This document shows positions 42,820 to 55,218 of a DNA stretch of 64,000 nucleotides, piece by piece. Position 1 is the stretch's first letter. Every line of letters begins with the position of its first letter. Both the position numbers and the translations under genes were made by a program. The notes below the pieces were generated by a model, which saw only the letters and a program-made list of their open reading frames with translations, did no database searches and was not told the origin of the DNA. The stretch comes from Scenedesmus sp. ARA3 (taxonomy: Eukaryota; Chlorophyta; Chlorophyceae; Sphaeropleales; Scenedesmaceae): positions 250,335 through 314,334 of the forward strand of contig RWJK01001977.1 in the NCBI GenBank assembly GCA_004335835.1, written 5' to 3'.

Positions 42820-43057
42820 GCAACAGGCTGTGCCAACCAGCCAGGCAGGCACCGTGATGGCACTCGACATGAGCCTGGGCAGTGGCTTGCGCACAGTAGC
42901 ACCCCTGCTGGGCACTTGGATGATGCAGCGCTATGGGTACCCTGCTGTGGCTGGCAGTTGTGCATCGCTGGTGCTTGCTGCGCTGCTGCAGCAGCTGGCC
43001 ATTGGGCGGCAGGCGGTTGTTGCCAGAGCAGGGCAGCAGGAGAAGAAGGTGCAATAG
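39953..43057 (+). CDS. Major facilitator superfamily transporter, SLC22A18-like
   Basis: Six exons with matching phases: 39953-40121, 40717-40834, 41305-41543, 41798-42100, 42425-42621 and 42827-43057; 418 residues. Helix 1 is LSFLLLYACAALCFMAQAP, followed by YMIDKLGTKESNTYGLLMST and GPLVDAYGGKLLLIISF. This is the MFS loop 2-3 pattern (G-x-x-x-D-x-x-G-G/R-K/R). ADERAALLGYIGASYGLGFALGP and the second half (KRIGE, TVMALDMSLGSGLRTVAP) resemble the SLC22A18 / organic-cation-transporter-like group. The N-terminus is minimal, and the ATG at 39953 sits directly before helix 1, so a short upstream exon is possible. The central loop (exon 4 start) is Q/S-rich. The substrate is unknown. Confidence 0.75.
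41194..41330 (+). repeat. Duplicated MFS exon 3 start
   Basis: The sequence TCCTGCATCTGCTGCAG with the next bases of exon 3 (RLATLMQ) and the upstream intron (CCTTGAGGCC-AAACC) occurs twice, about 106 bases apart. The downstream copy (acceptor 41303-41304) continues the frame. Confidence 0.82.
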
Positions 43058-43565
43058 CTGCTGAGGTGCGTGTGTTGTTGCACATGTGTTTGGAACCGAG
43101 ATGGCAAGCAGGCACCGAAAGTTGCTGGCCCTTTCTCATCACAGTCTGACCCGGTAAGAACATTTTGGTGCAAGTAACACGTGTCCAAATGGTCAATCGC
43201 CGGCTTAGGAAGCATCCGTGTACAGCTGTCAATGGCGGGCGCATGACATGGCGAGTCAAAGCATCGTAAAGTCAAAGTGACTACAAGCAGCAACAACGCA
43301 GCGAACCACGTACTTATGTGTTGTACCAAAAAGCAAAATGTTGTAGTTGCTTGAATACGTGTACAACGCCAGCGTTTAACGAGGCGTCGACCTACCGAGG
43401 GAGATGGCGTATGCTCTTCTGCGGGGCCAGCACGGGATAGGTAATGGCATCTTATTTGCGAAAGCTTCACGCATACCATATCTTTGGTCTGACTTAATTA
43501 CAACTGGAACAGACATGCCTGCAGGGTGAACTGCATTTCCAGCTGTGCCTGCAGGGCCAAGCAGG
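43058..43565. other. Intergenic region
   Basis: About 500 bases between the MFS stop and the start of the SAP/RGG gene. No gene or repeat is seen; the 3' UTR and promoter of the two neighbours must lie here. Confidence 0.5.
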
Positions 43566-46244
43566 ATGCATGCAATCACCACAACTATCTGCATCTGCCT
43601 GGAATCTGCAGGCATGTTGGGGCTTCAAAGAAGCCTGGCCAGTCGAAGCTGCAGTGCAAGGGGCAGTGCACTGCTGGCTGCTGCCACCAGAGGCAGGCGG
43701 ACATCTACGGCCAGGACCACCAGCACATCATCAAGCAGCACTCGGCTACCAGATGTGCTTGAAGCTGAAGGCCTGCAGGTATGCAGATGGTATAACCTGT
43801 ATGCTGGAAGCTCTTGGTCTACAAGATAATGAGCAGGCAGGTTGCTGAAACTGCCAACATCACGCCTCGTGACAACCGCACATGCCATGGCACCTGGCTT
43901 TGGTGTGTGCCGTCCTCACACTGACACTGCAGCCTGACAGCTGTCGATAAGACATACCACGCAAGCCTGCACGCTGTCATTTGAATTCTCCTTTGACTAA
44001 AAATAGACTTACATGGCCTTCTGAAAAGCAAAACACTAGTGTGGCAAGCATCTATCCGTGGCTTTGATACCCATTAATAATCCCAACAATCATTCATTGC
44101 CCTTGTGGCTCACAACATTGCAGGCGGCCACCCTTGCACCTCCCAGCAGCACCACAAGCAGCATACCACGCAGCATAGTCCACAATGGCATCAGCTTTGC
44201 CGCCAACATCAGCAGCAGCAGCAGCAACCAGCCACTCAGCCACAGCCCCGCTGACCCCCTGCTGCCATCGCCACTGCTTTCAGCAGCTGCAGAGTTGCAT
44301 TCGGTACAGCACGATGTGGCGCTCATAGACCACAGTGCAGCTGTCGATGCTGCAGATCAGGCAGCAGCTGCTGCTGCTAGCCAGCTGCAGCAAGCAACAG
44401 CAGCGCTCACAGGCGCCGCTGTGCCGCAAGCTGCACCAGCAGCAGCCAGCAAACAAGCAGCAGCAGCAGCAGCAGCAGCAGCTGCAGCTCACGCAGCCCC
44501 TCATGGCACCACCAGCAGCAGCAGCAACAGCAGCATTGTTCATCAGACATCTGTGCTAGTCATTGAAGCCTTTGCTTCCAACTATCAAGTAGCCCGGCAG
44601 GTCCGGCTGATCAACAGCGATGCAGCACACACCGGCCTGCATGTCAGCGCCTACGCTGCTGTGGAGCTCAATGACCGCTGCCACCAGTGCTCACCCAATG
44701 CAGCTGTCATTGGCGTCAGCTCTGACCGCCACACCAATCTTAACGGCAGCATGAAAGATGCTGCAGTGCAGGGGCAGCTGTTGCGCTTTGTGCAGCGCCT
44801 TTTGCAGCAATCTGCAGATGGCAGCGGGCAGCGCATCGACAGCGTAGTGCTATTTGCGAGCCCCATTGCAGAGGCGGCTTTTGATGTGTACTCCATTCCG
44901 AGCCTGAGCGCTACAGGCCTTAGGCTGGACTCTGCAGGGCGGCTGCTACAGCCGCAGCATGTGCAGCAGCAGCAGACGGTGCAGCAGCTGCAGCAGCAGC
45001 TGTATGAGGCAGACAGGCATGTGGCATGCGTGCTGGAGCTGTACCACATTATACAGGCACTGTGTGCTGCTGCAGATGATGAGGCGGTACAGGCAACTCA
45101 GGGCAGTGCAGCACACAGCCAGGATGCAGTGCAGCTGCGTGCGCCAACGCTGACTAGACTGGTTATGGTTGGGCCTTGGAATGAGGAGCAGCTGCTGCTG
45201 CCAATCAGCAGCAGCAAGCTAGAGATGAAGCGGCAGCGTGCAGCAGCGGCTGTAGCAAAGCAGCGGCAGGGCTTGAGGCAGGCCTCTGCTGGCGGCAGCC
45301 TTATCAGCTACACCACAACTGCAGCTACAACAGACAGCTCTGATGCAGCAGATGATGAGGCAGAGAGTGAGGTGTCGGTCACTGCTTCAGGCACTGAATC
45401 CGAGGAGGGAACAAGTGTGCCTGCTGACACTGCAGCTGCAGATCATGATGACTCAGCGATGGAGGTAGTGGCGTCTGGGCTGCACAGGCGGCCGTACCTA
45501 GAGCCGCAGCTGGCTGGGAGCTTGACGGGCGGCACCCTGCATGTCAGCAAGCAGCCCTGGTGCACTTTTGGGGAGTTGAAAGGGGAGCTGCCGCCCCTGG
45601 CAGTGATCACAGACATGCCAGGGCTAGCAGAGGGCGGCTGCATTTGCAGCTTATGCGCGGCAGCAGCAGCAGCAGCAGAAGAGCAAGGTGCGGATGCAGA
45701 GGCAGACACAGAGGCTTCTAGTGCTGCAGGAGACGCAGCTGGCAGCGGCAGTGAGCCATCAGTGCAGGAGAGGCCGCCGCAACCTTTTTGGCCTGAGGCA
45801 TTGGTGCTGACTCTACTGAAGCAGCTGCAGGGGCAGGTGGCAGAGCAGCGTGCTGCTGCTGCACAGCGCGCAGCAGACAGTGCTGCTGCTGCAGCTGCGG
45901 CCGCAGCTGCCGGACCAGCAGCAGCCAGGGGCACAAGGGGTGGCAGGGGGTCGCGTGGTGGAGTGCAGAGGGGCAGCAGCAATGGAGGTAAAGCAGCTGC
46001 AGGCAGAGCGGAGGCTGCAAGCAGCAGAAGCATCAGCAGGGGTAGGGCTGCAGACGCCCCTGCAGTTTCAGCAGCCGGCACGACAGTAGACGTGCGCAGG
46101 CGGCAGCTGCAGGTTCTGACCAAGCCTGTGCTGACAAACTTTGCGCGAACTGAGTACGGCCCGAAAATCAAGACAAAGACGAAGAAGGCTGACCTGGTGG
46201 CCTTGATCATTGAGGATGAGAGGGTGACAGGCAAGCTCACATGA
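43566..46244 (+). CDS. SAP/RGG-type protein with probable organelle presequence
   Basis: Two exons, 43566-43778 and 44124-46244, phase 0, 777 residues. Exon 1 encodes 71 residues rich in Arg, Ser, Ala and Thr with no acidic residue until its end (LQRSLASRSCSARGSALLAA), a good candidate for a plastid or mitochondrial presequence. The long second frame is open upstream of 44124 but has no ATG there; an ATTGCAG acceptor at 44123 joins it to exon 1. The middle holds a conserved-looking region (VLVIEAFASNYQVARQVRL, ELNDRCHQCSPNAAVIGVS), then acidic Ser/Glu stretches. Near the end is an RGG-like run (RGTRGGRGSRGG). The C-terminus (LTKPVLTNFARTEYG, KTKTKKADLVALI) resembles a SAP-type helix-extension-helix for nucleic acid binding. 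The exact role is unknown. Confidence 0.62.
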
Positions 46245-48117
46245 TTGGTGGCTCACAGAAGGCAGCGTGTGCGAGCATGTGAAAGCTTATCTGATAGAAT
46301 GCAGGATGTGGGTGGCTGGAAGATGCGAGCTTTGCAGCATGGCAGTTCACCACAGCTTCAACGCACTTGCAGGCATTGGCTGACTTCCTGCAAGTGACTG
46401 CCATGCAAATCTGCTGCACACTCACTGAGTGGCTAGTAGTGGCAGGGGAAGTGGGCGGAGTTGCTGTTGTGTTGCTTTCAGCCTAGGAGTCTTCAAAAGT
46501 AGTTTTGTGGTGCATTTGGGGTTGATTTTAAAACAGTAGTGGATGCAATTGCACTCTGCTTGGTGTTGGCTGCTTGAAAACTAGACGCAACGCAGGTTAG
46601 ATGTGCTTTTATGTGCCAGCGGGAGTTTTCCAGTTGATCAGCCTTGCTGGGGCCTACCGTGGGCCTCATGCCATCAGCTGATGCTGAAGGAAGCAGCAGC
46701 ACACTGTTGTTGATGGCATCAACTCCTGGATGGTTCCACCACAAGTTAGTGTTGATGTGTTATAAATGCAGTCCTCCTGCAATGCAGAACTTTTGAATCT
46801 GGGAGAGGCTGCCACAAGCAGCAGTAGTGGCAATGTTGGCATGGCAGTTGGTATGAAGCTGATCGGGGGTGAAGCCTGTGAGCTAATGATCTCTGAATGA
46901 AGCCAGATGAAGCTTTGTCAGGACTTTGAGCTGTTTGTATGCTCACAGTTATTACATTCTGCCTGTTCACAGCCGTTTCTACTCTGCACGTGCCGTGGCA
47001 GCCTCAGCCTGCAATGCAAGCTGCACTGTAAGAGCTCAGTGGACAACTGGCAAGCAGTCGCAAATCGCAGCTTTAAAATAAATTACTTATGTACAGTTTT
47101 TAAAATGTCCTGAGCGCTGTGCGGTCTTGCGGCTGCAAGGAAATCGATTGAATTGGTCAGCCCGCCCCAGGTTTGGTCATCCTTTCGTGCCCATGCATCA
47201 ACAGCGACATTTGATTGTAGAAGCAACATACCTTGATATTATCAGACAACGCACACGGGGGCCATGGACCTGTGCATTTACTGGCTGACACGAGCAAGAG
47301 TGACGGGTGACACACGTCGAAGGCCGACGTATACACTTTACTACTATTCGACATCAGCGTTGAAGCTGTTGTGACTTATGCTGAAGGCAGTCCGACCCGT
47401 CCTCACCTCAGGGACTTAGGGTCTCGCTAAACGAAGCTCCGCGATGTGCGTGGGTCCACGCATTCACGAAGTGCGCCCCAACACAACGGTGCCTGCTTGT
47501 GTGGCTATCAGACGTTTGGTAAAGCCAGTCCACATCTGCGTGCCGTGGATCGCTTGACCTGAAGGTCGTTGACAAGGCAGCGGGTGACACCGCAAGACAG
47601 CTGTAAGTAGCGTTTTAAGGCGTGCGTATTGCTTGATTCATCATTTTCAGAGCAGCGAACAGCTCTCTCTGGGCATACACACTACTGAGCCGGCTAGCAG
47701 CTCTAGCGCCACGGGCATAAATCACTATGAAACAGCAAGGGTTCGTTACAGTTCAGCATGCTTTGAAAAGCGACGTTGAACAGAGCGGACGTCTGCAGTG
47801 TGGTTGTTGGCAGTGCCACGCACCAGCAGCAGAAGTATGTGCGAGGGAGCAGCAACTGTCGCGCACAGCTGGTTGAATTCCATGAAAGCGCTTGCCCAAA
47901 GAGACTTTCTAGAAAACACAGCACGATACGTTTGCTAGCTGCAGCTTGCAGCATGCCAGGAACCTGCGCCAGCAACAGCACCAGGCAGCTGGCTGTCATG
48001 GCCAACCACATCTCACCATAACTCGTTGGTTGTTCTGACACTGCTGCTGCCACTGCCTGATGTTGAATGTCTATGTTCAGGTCAGGCGGCAGACAAACTA
48101 CACTTAAAACAGCTGAT
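46245..48117. other. Intergenic region
   Basis: 1.9 kb with short open frames only. TGTAA occurs at 47026-47030, too far from the SAP gene stop to assign with confidence. No RNA gene was recognised. Confidence 0.45.
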
Positions 48118-49319
48118 ATGGCGGGAGCGTCACTCTGGCGCATCAGCGCGGCACTGCTGCCAGTGCTGCTGCTGCTGGGCTCAGCACATGCAGCACCGAC
48201 AGTGCGCACAGACAGCAGCCCAATCTGCAACTCAGTGTTCCCAGCATGCCAGGCAAAGTGTCCGCGGGGGCAGGACTACATGTTTGTCTGCTCAGCTGGC
48301 AATGGGCCGCAGGGAGGGCCGTATGTGCTGTGCCAGTGCGTTGCACCTGCAATGCCAGTGGGACCAAAAGCACAAGGTGAGCTTGATTTTCGTTTAAATG
48401 TGCGTAGCCACAGCTGCAAGGGGTCAGAAGAGTCAAACACCTTTCTTGAGCTACACAGCAGTCTGGGCTGGGTCAGCAGCATGGTGTAGAGTCGCCTGGT
48501 GCTGCTGCATTGCACCCGGCAGCACCTGTGGCAGCGGGTGCAGCAGCAGCCCACGCTGCAACGAGCTGGCACCGCTGATACTCAACCGCAGTTGGCAGCA
48601 CGGCCGCGTGCTAGTAGAGTCTGCAGCTGTTTTGCAGCAGTTTGAGCAAGTTTGCAGGTGCAACCATCCCTGCACGTCGTACCCTACTTGACCGCGCAGC
48701 AAGTCAGCCTTCTGCAAATCAGCATGCCGGTGATGTGTTGCTTTGCGCTTTCAGACACGCGCACCTGCTAACATGCACAATTGTGTACTCGCCTGGTCAT
48801 GTATATGCAGCGGCCTCTCTGGTGCTGGCAAACTGGCCTGGTTCCAAGGCTTGCAATGACAAGACTTGGATGAACGACTGCACCTCCCAGATGAGTGTGC
48901 AAGTGGACGGTCCCGGCGTGCTGTTCACTCCTGCCATCAAAAACTTTGCAAATGAGGCATGCGATCCAGCTCCCGGTGTTGTGATCGGCCCAAAGGGTAC
49001 ACAAGCCGCAGTATCCTTCCCTCAGTACCCGATTGGCTTGACCAGCACGGGGCCTGATGGAACTCTGACGATTGACTTTTCTGCGACGGCTGGGGACGAT
49101 CCAAATGGCATGGACTGGTCGCAGTGCATCGTCACATACAAGATCGTCAAAGGCACTTTCTTGAACCCTCAACTGGGTTTAGGAGGAACAGCAGCGGCGC
49201 TGCAGCAGTCGCGGCAGCAGCAGGCGATCGCGCCTGCAAGCGCTGCGGGCAGCACCCGGCCGCTGCTGCTGCTGCAACTGCTGGTGGCAGCAGCGCCATT
49301 GCTGCTGGCGACGTTGTAG
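48118..49319 (+). CDS. Secreted, probably GPI-anchored protein
   Basis: Two exons, 48118-48376 and 48811-49319, phase 1 junction, 255 residues. The N-terminus is a clear signal peptide (LPVLLLLGSAHAAP, likely cleaved after AHA). The mature part is Cys-containing (ICNSVFPACQAKCPRGQDYM, then CSAGN and LCQC in exon 1; KACNDKTWMNDC, EACDPAPG and SQCIVTY in exon 2), so disulphides are likely. It ends in a small-residue stretch (ASAAGST) followed by a hydrophobic tail of about 20 residues to the stop, the arrangement of a GPI-anchor signal. I do not recognise the family. An upstream in-frame ATG at 48067 would spoil the signal peptide, so 48118 is preferred. Role at the cell surface or wall is an inference. 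Confidence 0.65.
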
Positions 49320-52300
49320 GCCGTGTCATGCTGGCAGCGGCAGCGTCGCAATAACAGCGGTTGATGGGAGAGAACTGCCGGGAAGATTAGTCATGTACGT
49401 TGATACCGTATCTTGTTTTACCTGTTTCACTGGAGCAGCTGCACGCTATGGCCATCACCGGCTAGGCTTGATGCATTGTCACTGCCTCAGCCGCCTAGTG
49501 TATGGCCATGTGTGCATTGTGCTCAGCCCAGCACCGTATGGCATGCTACTTGCCCTTGCTGTTGCGGGCTGTGGTGTTGCTGCGCACTGGGCGCCTGACA
49601 ATTTTACCTTATTGGCTGCATTTCGTACTACGTATGCGGTGTGCCTCTTTGTAAGCAGCAGGTGGCTTCTTGTGAAACCAGCTTGACAGTGCTCCATGCA
49701 ATGAGCTGGCACCTGCATTGTGTTGGTGTGCCAGCTCACTTTGCTGGGCATTGCATGTGCTGTGGTTGGACCAGCAGCTCGAATGCAATTGTTGCAGCTT
49801 AGACGCGCTGCGTTGCTGTGTTGGTGGCTCTTATTAGCCAGAGTGATGGTAGCCATAGCACCGAGTGCAGAGCGTTCTTGGATTGTCTGCGTATGTGTGT
49901 GACAATGTACACGCTTGATTTTGCAGGCTGGTGCAACTATGCATGAGACAGGTTGAAGGGTTTGTGCGTGGTGCGAGACACTGCTGCCACCAGAATGATG
50001 CTGGGATGCTCCAGCATGCCGAGCTGTCTGCATTGCAGCAGACATTGCAGCAGATGGTTTCATTCTGCTGCTTGCGCGCTCTGCTGCTTGAGCGTTCTGC
50101 AAGCAGACAGCCGCAGCTGCAGGCACTCGTGGGTCCAGCCATGGCACAGACTTAGCACATACAATGCATGCAGGATGCAGGTGGGTGTTATGGGAGCCAA
50201 GTGAATGATGTTCTGCTGTGCATGCCTTGCTGCGGCTGCAGCCGTAGCACCGTGCAAGGGTCATAGCAGCACTTGCTGCAGGCATGAGCACTGCCTGCTG
50301 TGGCTGTGTCACAGCGCTCAATGTGCTGCTGCTGTGGCGCTGGGAGGGCGTTGTATGTGTGACGGGCTGATGTTAGTATGGATGCATATGATTGTTCTGT
50401 GCAGCTCGCAAACGTGGTGTGTGCATACGTGCACGTGTGCAGCTGCCGCAAAACTCATTCTTTTCGGCTGCGGACCTTGCAAAGAGGGTCACAGGCTGGC
50501 TGCAGCTGAACCAAAGCAGCAGCTGGCAGCTCTCAGCTCCTGCTGCAGTCTGGATTGGTCTGACGGAAGAAGAAGAGTACGATTTGCAACGGCAGCAATT
50601 GTTGTGTGGGCAGCTTGGGAGGGGGAGGGATGGCTTGGTGCCCTCTTGCTGAGTTCTTGACTGTGCGGAAGCCTGTGGTATGCAACAGCCTGGCATGTGT
50701 GTGTGGCCCGCAGGCGTTGCGGAGTTCATGTGCAGGACTCTTCAGCACCATTAGACGCTTGGATGTACCTGCAGTGCACGTCAAATGGCCCACGATCCTG
50801 TCTGGATCAAAGCGTGGGCCGATGTGCTGCTGTATGTGACAGAGGAACGGGCACGGCCAACGTTGAGCAGTGCAGGCTGCTGTGTGAGCGCCTGTGCCGG
50901 CCGTATGCTGGCGAGCTGGAAACCTGCTGCAATCAGGCACCGGCAGCAGTGATCTGCCGCTGCGTGGATCCACGCTCCGGAGCATGCAGGCTGTGTGCGG
51001 CGGGCAGCTGTGGTGCCGGCAGCTGCAGGCGCAGTGATGTTGGGGCGATGGCTCCTCAGCGGTGTGCGCCTGCTCCCTTGTCTGGTGGCTTGCATTGCAG
51101 AAGCATGACCAGGAGATAGCTATGCACCTGATTTCTGTTGACTGACTTGCTATCTGTTGCTTGTGGGTAGAATGCCTGGCTTCAGTGCTGCGCAGCAGCT
51201 GCTGCATGGGCAACCAGCGCAGGCTGTTCACGCTGAGCTGGCACAGCTTTGGGTGTAGGGCTGATAAGCAGAAATGCATGCACCTGCCAGGCACGCAGAC
51301 AGTGTCTGCCAGCAGCGCTGCCGGCGGCGGACGCATAAATGAAGCAGTCATTGCACAGCTGCGGCAAAGCACCAGCTGTCACAACATCTGCTGCTACAGC
51401 AGGGGCATGCACGGGATCTGGTGGCTGTGCGCAGCATGCGGAGGCCGGCTGTTGATGTGAAGCTCTGTCAGCAGTTGTGCTTGTCAGCATACTGCCATCA
51501 CGATGACAGAGTGAAGCCAGGGTTGTGAATTTTGCTGTGCTGGATCCATGCTTGGTGCTACTAGGGGTTGAGGGTATTTTGAGTCACGGTCACTGTTAGT
51601 GATGCTGTAAATTGCTGAAATGAAATTCCTGCTACAGCTCACTCCAGTTAGAATTTCAGATCAGGAGCAGGTCCTAGTTGGTGATGCGAGGGTGTGAACG
51701 GATAGCTGCAGGCCTAGCAAAGACACCACCGTGGTGTCTGTCCTGGTGACCAGGAGAGGGCCAGCTGCCACTGTTATCGTACTGGCAGACGCAGGGGTAG
51801 ACCGGCCAAACCTCCTGGCAGTTCAAGTCGGAAGAAATTCCTGCAATTGGGCTGTTGTCCACCTGGTATCTCACCAGCAGTTGGCTGGCAGTTGGCAGTT
51901 GGGTGATGGGGTAACCGTGGGCAGCCTACTGGGCCAGCAAGACAAACGCATATATTAAGCCAGCATCTCACCCATACAAAACGTTGTGAATGAGAACACC
52001 GTAATTGCCGCACGGTGTCCAGCACTGTCTTCGACGACGCCAAAAAAAACCCTAGTGGGTACTGTGGTGTTCTTGTTGGGCTCACGTCAGACAGGATGTC
52101 TGAACATGTTTTGACTGCGCTTGCTACAGACTTGCCGTTGTGAGTCTGCCGTGTGCACACCAGCTCATGTCGTTTCAGCAGCACGCGACGTACCAGCACA
52201 GCGTGCACTACATGCTTGTTAGTTCAGTATTCATATATAATACTATGTTTCAGTTGGTTTCGTTGTGATGGCGCTGCTGTTGTGGCAGCTGACTGCCCAG

Positions 52301-52327
52301 TAAAGGACCGTATCATTGACTGCTGCG
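49320..52327. other. 3-kb region with one weak candidate
   Basis: The only stretch with some coding character is the Cys-rich frame at 50757-51040. The rest has short frames without motifs. The last 150 bases are probably 5' UTR of the LRR gene. Confidence 0.45.
50757..51119 (+). CDS. Weak candidate: Cys-rich small protein
   Basis: The plus-strand frame from about 50757 has roughly 15 cysteines in the first 85 residues, many in CxC/CC or spaced patterns (VEQCRLLCERLCR, LETCCNQAP, CRLCAAGSCGAGSC), preceded by an ACCTGCAG acceptor-like site. Metallothionein-like or small secreted proteins look like this, but so can chance TGC/TGT frames in a TGC-rich genome. No start codon or signal peptide can be fixed. 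Confidence 0.22.
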   Translation, partial: AWMYLQCTSNGPRSCLDQSVGRCAAVCDRGTGTANVEQCRLLCERLCRPYAGELETCCNQAPAAVICRCVDPRSGACRLCAAGSCGAGSCRRSDVGAMAPQRCAPAPLSGGLHCRSMTRR

Positions 52328-53430
52328 ATGCGGACCAAGCCAGCCACGCTTGCCACAGCTGGCAAGCGCCTGACCGGTCCTCCAGAAGGCTATGGCAGAA
52401 AGAAGGAGCTGCAGGTCAAGCACTGGCTCGTGGGCAGTGCACAGCACACATCAGATGCTGCTGGTGCAGCAACTGGAGCACCTGAGATCATTGCAGAAGT
52501 AAGTGCTGAAAGACAGCAGCTGGGTCATCATCTGTTGCCTTTGGGTTTGACTACACGTACGCTGGACAGCAGCCCTTCAGTTTCAGCTGGCATCACCCTT
52601 GCTAACTTCCCATCCATGTTCTGCCTCTGTTTGCAGCCATCCCTCTACCCCAACCAGTCTCTGGATGACGTGTACAGGCAGCTCAGGGACAGCACCGATA
52701 ACATTGCCAGCGTGTTTGACTGTGGCAAAGACATCGGAGCTGCTGGTGTAGCAGCACAAGCTGGTGCGCATAGAGCAGTGCAGCGTGCTCTGCTATTCTG
52801 CAAGCAAGGACGCGGGCCGGCTGCAGGCTTGCGGCTGCAGTGTGCAAGAGGTAGCATTTGTAGCGACAGTGCACTCACTGCTGCAACAACGCCACAGCTA
52901 CAAACGCACCCCATACGGACTCCTGTGTGCCCATGTGCTCTGCCATTGCTTGCAGGAGCAGGCAGTGCAGGCGAGCTGCGCACCAACCAGGCACTCACAG
53001 GAGCCGCTGAGCTGCCAGTGCCAGTTCAAAACAGCAACAGCCAGACAACTGCAGAGCAGGCCAGCAGCAGAAGCGCCCCCCCTGCTATTCTGGTTCAGCA
53101 GTCATGCTCTGCTGTCAGCAGCAGGCAGGCCTCACAGGAGTGCCTGGGGCAAGTTGACTGTGCAAGTCCTGCAAGTGGCAGTGCACAGGCTCAGGCGTTG
53201 ATGTGCGGCGTGCAAGAACATGCGTCATTTGCACCCGGAACTGGAACGGCAGCTAGCACTGCTGCCAGCACCCATGCTGTGACTGCGTCCAGCCGTGGTG
53301 ATGGAGCAGCTGCTGTGGCAGCAGCCTCTGCAATGAGCCCAACCAGTGCACACCTAAACGGCAACCAGCAGCAGCTGTCTGGGCCTGCAGCAGCTATATT
53401 CAGGTTGCTGTCTTCTGCAGAACAAAGCTT

Positions 53431-53469
<39 letters not shown>

Positions 53470-54363
53470 ACCGCCCGACAGCGCTGAAGTGGTGCTGCTG
53501 AAGCAGGCATTACACAAGGCAGTAGAAGAGCATCAGGTGAGCACACCCTGGTTTTGCACTGTAGTTTGTTTTCAACGAGTGCATGCAGGTATCATTGCTT
53601 CAAGCCCATGCTTAGATGCCCTGTGCTGTGCCGATATGAACGCTGACTCCTTGCCATACACCCGGGCTGCTTGTTTGCAGGATTACATGCGTCAGACGCA
53701 GGCAGAGCTTGCTGCAGCCAGGGCTGCAGCTGATGCAGCGAAGGCTGCTGCTGCCAGGGATGCAGCTGCAGCTGCCCATCAACTAGAGGCACTGCAGCAG
53801 CAGTTGACAGCGGCAGAACAGCAGGCTGCAGCAGCAGTTGCAGCTGGCGTTGCAGTCCGCCAGGAGGCACAGCGACACCGGCTGGAGGCAGAGGATGCTC
53901 TTGCTGAGCACGGCAAGCAGCTGCAGCAGCTGCAGCAGCAGCTGCAGATGGCTACACAGCAGATGAAGGAGCGGGCTGCGGAGCATGAGCAGGTGAGAAA
54001 GTATGCATGCCTGAAAGCATGCAGGGGTGTTTGGCTGGCGGCCTGCACAAGTCATGACCACAGCAAGGCCACACACTCCATACCCTGTTGCACGAGTTAC
54101 ATCACTCCCTGATTTGCTCACTGACAAGCATCGCGCTTGAACTGGATTGATCCTCAGGCACTGCAGGCCATGCAGCAGCAACTGCAAGCTGCCAAGGAGC
54201 AGGCTGCAGCCAGCAAGCGCCAGCTGCAGCTGGCGCAAGCAGCTGCGGCAGTCACAGAGAACAGCTTGCTGACCCAGCTGCAGGCCTCACAGAACGCGGC
54301 TCAGCAGCAGCAGCAAGCCACGGAGGAAGCGCAGCAGAAGCTGCAGGACCTGTACCAGGTGCG

Positions 54364-54421
<58 letters not shown>

Positions 54422-55175
54422 ATCGCAGCCGGCTCCATTGAACAGCTGGCACGAACTGTGTGCTATACTCACCTGCTGCTTGCACATTGTGTGCGCTGTA
54501 TTGTGAAACAGCTGTTTGACTGTTGGTCACAGCCGAGCCAGTCGTCAAGAAGCCCTGTTGAACAAATCTGCTGTTCACTTTGCTGCTGCAGTTGTACCAA
54601 CATGAGCAGCTGGCAAGGCAGGCAGCGGAGGCATCAGAAGCCAAGGCATTGGCTGCTGCAGCTGAGCATGCACAGCTGTTTGAAGCACTTCTGACAGAAA
54701 CACAGCGCAGCAGCCTCACCAGTCAGCGCAGAGCAAGGCTTGCCAGTTCTGCACCTGCTAATCCAGCACAGCGCGCACAACCAACAGAGGCAGCAGCAGC
54801 AGCAGCACCGCACAGCAGCACTGCAAGGACAGCAGGCAAACCGGCCCAGCAGCAGAACGCAGTTGCAGGGGTGCCATGTAGCCCCAAGCGTGCTCTATCC
54901 GCCAGCGTGGACTTTGCAGCAGCCGGCAGCAGGGACAGAAACAGTGCTGCTACTTCTGCTGCTGTGTGCCTACCGCCAGACGTTGACATAGTGCAGCAGC
55001 GTGCCAGGAGCCATAAGCAGCTGCAGCAAGGCTTAGCGGCTGAGCGCAAGGCGCTCGCTGAAGTGGCTGCAACGCAGCGGCGTGCAGCAGCTGCTGCACA
55101 GTTGGAAGAGAGTAGGCGGGTGAGTGCTGTGCTGGGCAATGCAACCCATGCTTTGCCTGGCCTTGTCTACACAAC

Positions 55176-55218
<43 letters not shown>

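Noticed and set aside
44058..44123. 5' extension of the SAP/RGG frame as coding sequence
   Set aside because: The frame is open but has no ATG start. An ATTGCAG acceptor at 44123 and a phase-matching upstream exon with a presequence-like peptide explain it better.
47150..47600. Search for tRNA or small RNA genes in the quiet interval
   Set aside because: No cloverleaf with conserved T-loop and acceptor pairing could be built by eye.
50533..51372. Minus-strand open frame (279 codons) in the 49-52 kb interval
   Set aside because: Composition is typical of random frames here (Cys, His, Ser, Arg mix) with no motif; the plus strand has a slightly better candidate.
52751..52850. Alternative frame in LRR-gene exon 2 (reading RIEQCSVLCYSASKDAGRL)
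   Set aside because: It looks protein-like, but it meets a TAG at its upstream end and its phase into exon 3 does not lead to the long Q/A-rich coiled-coil frame. The other frame fits both sides.
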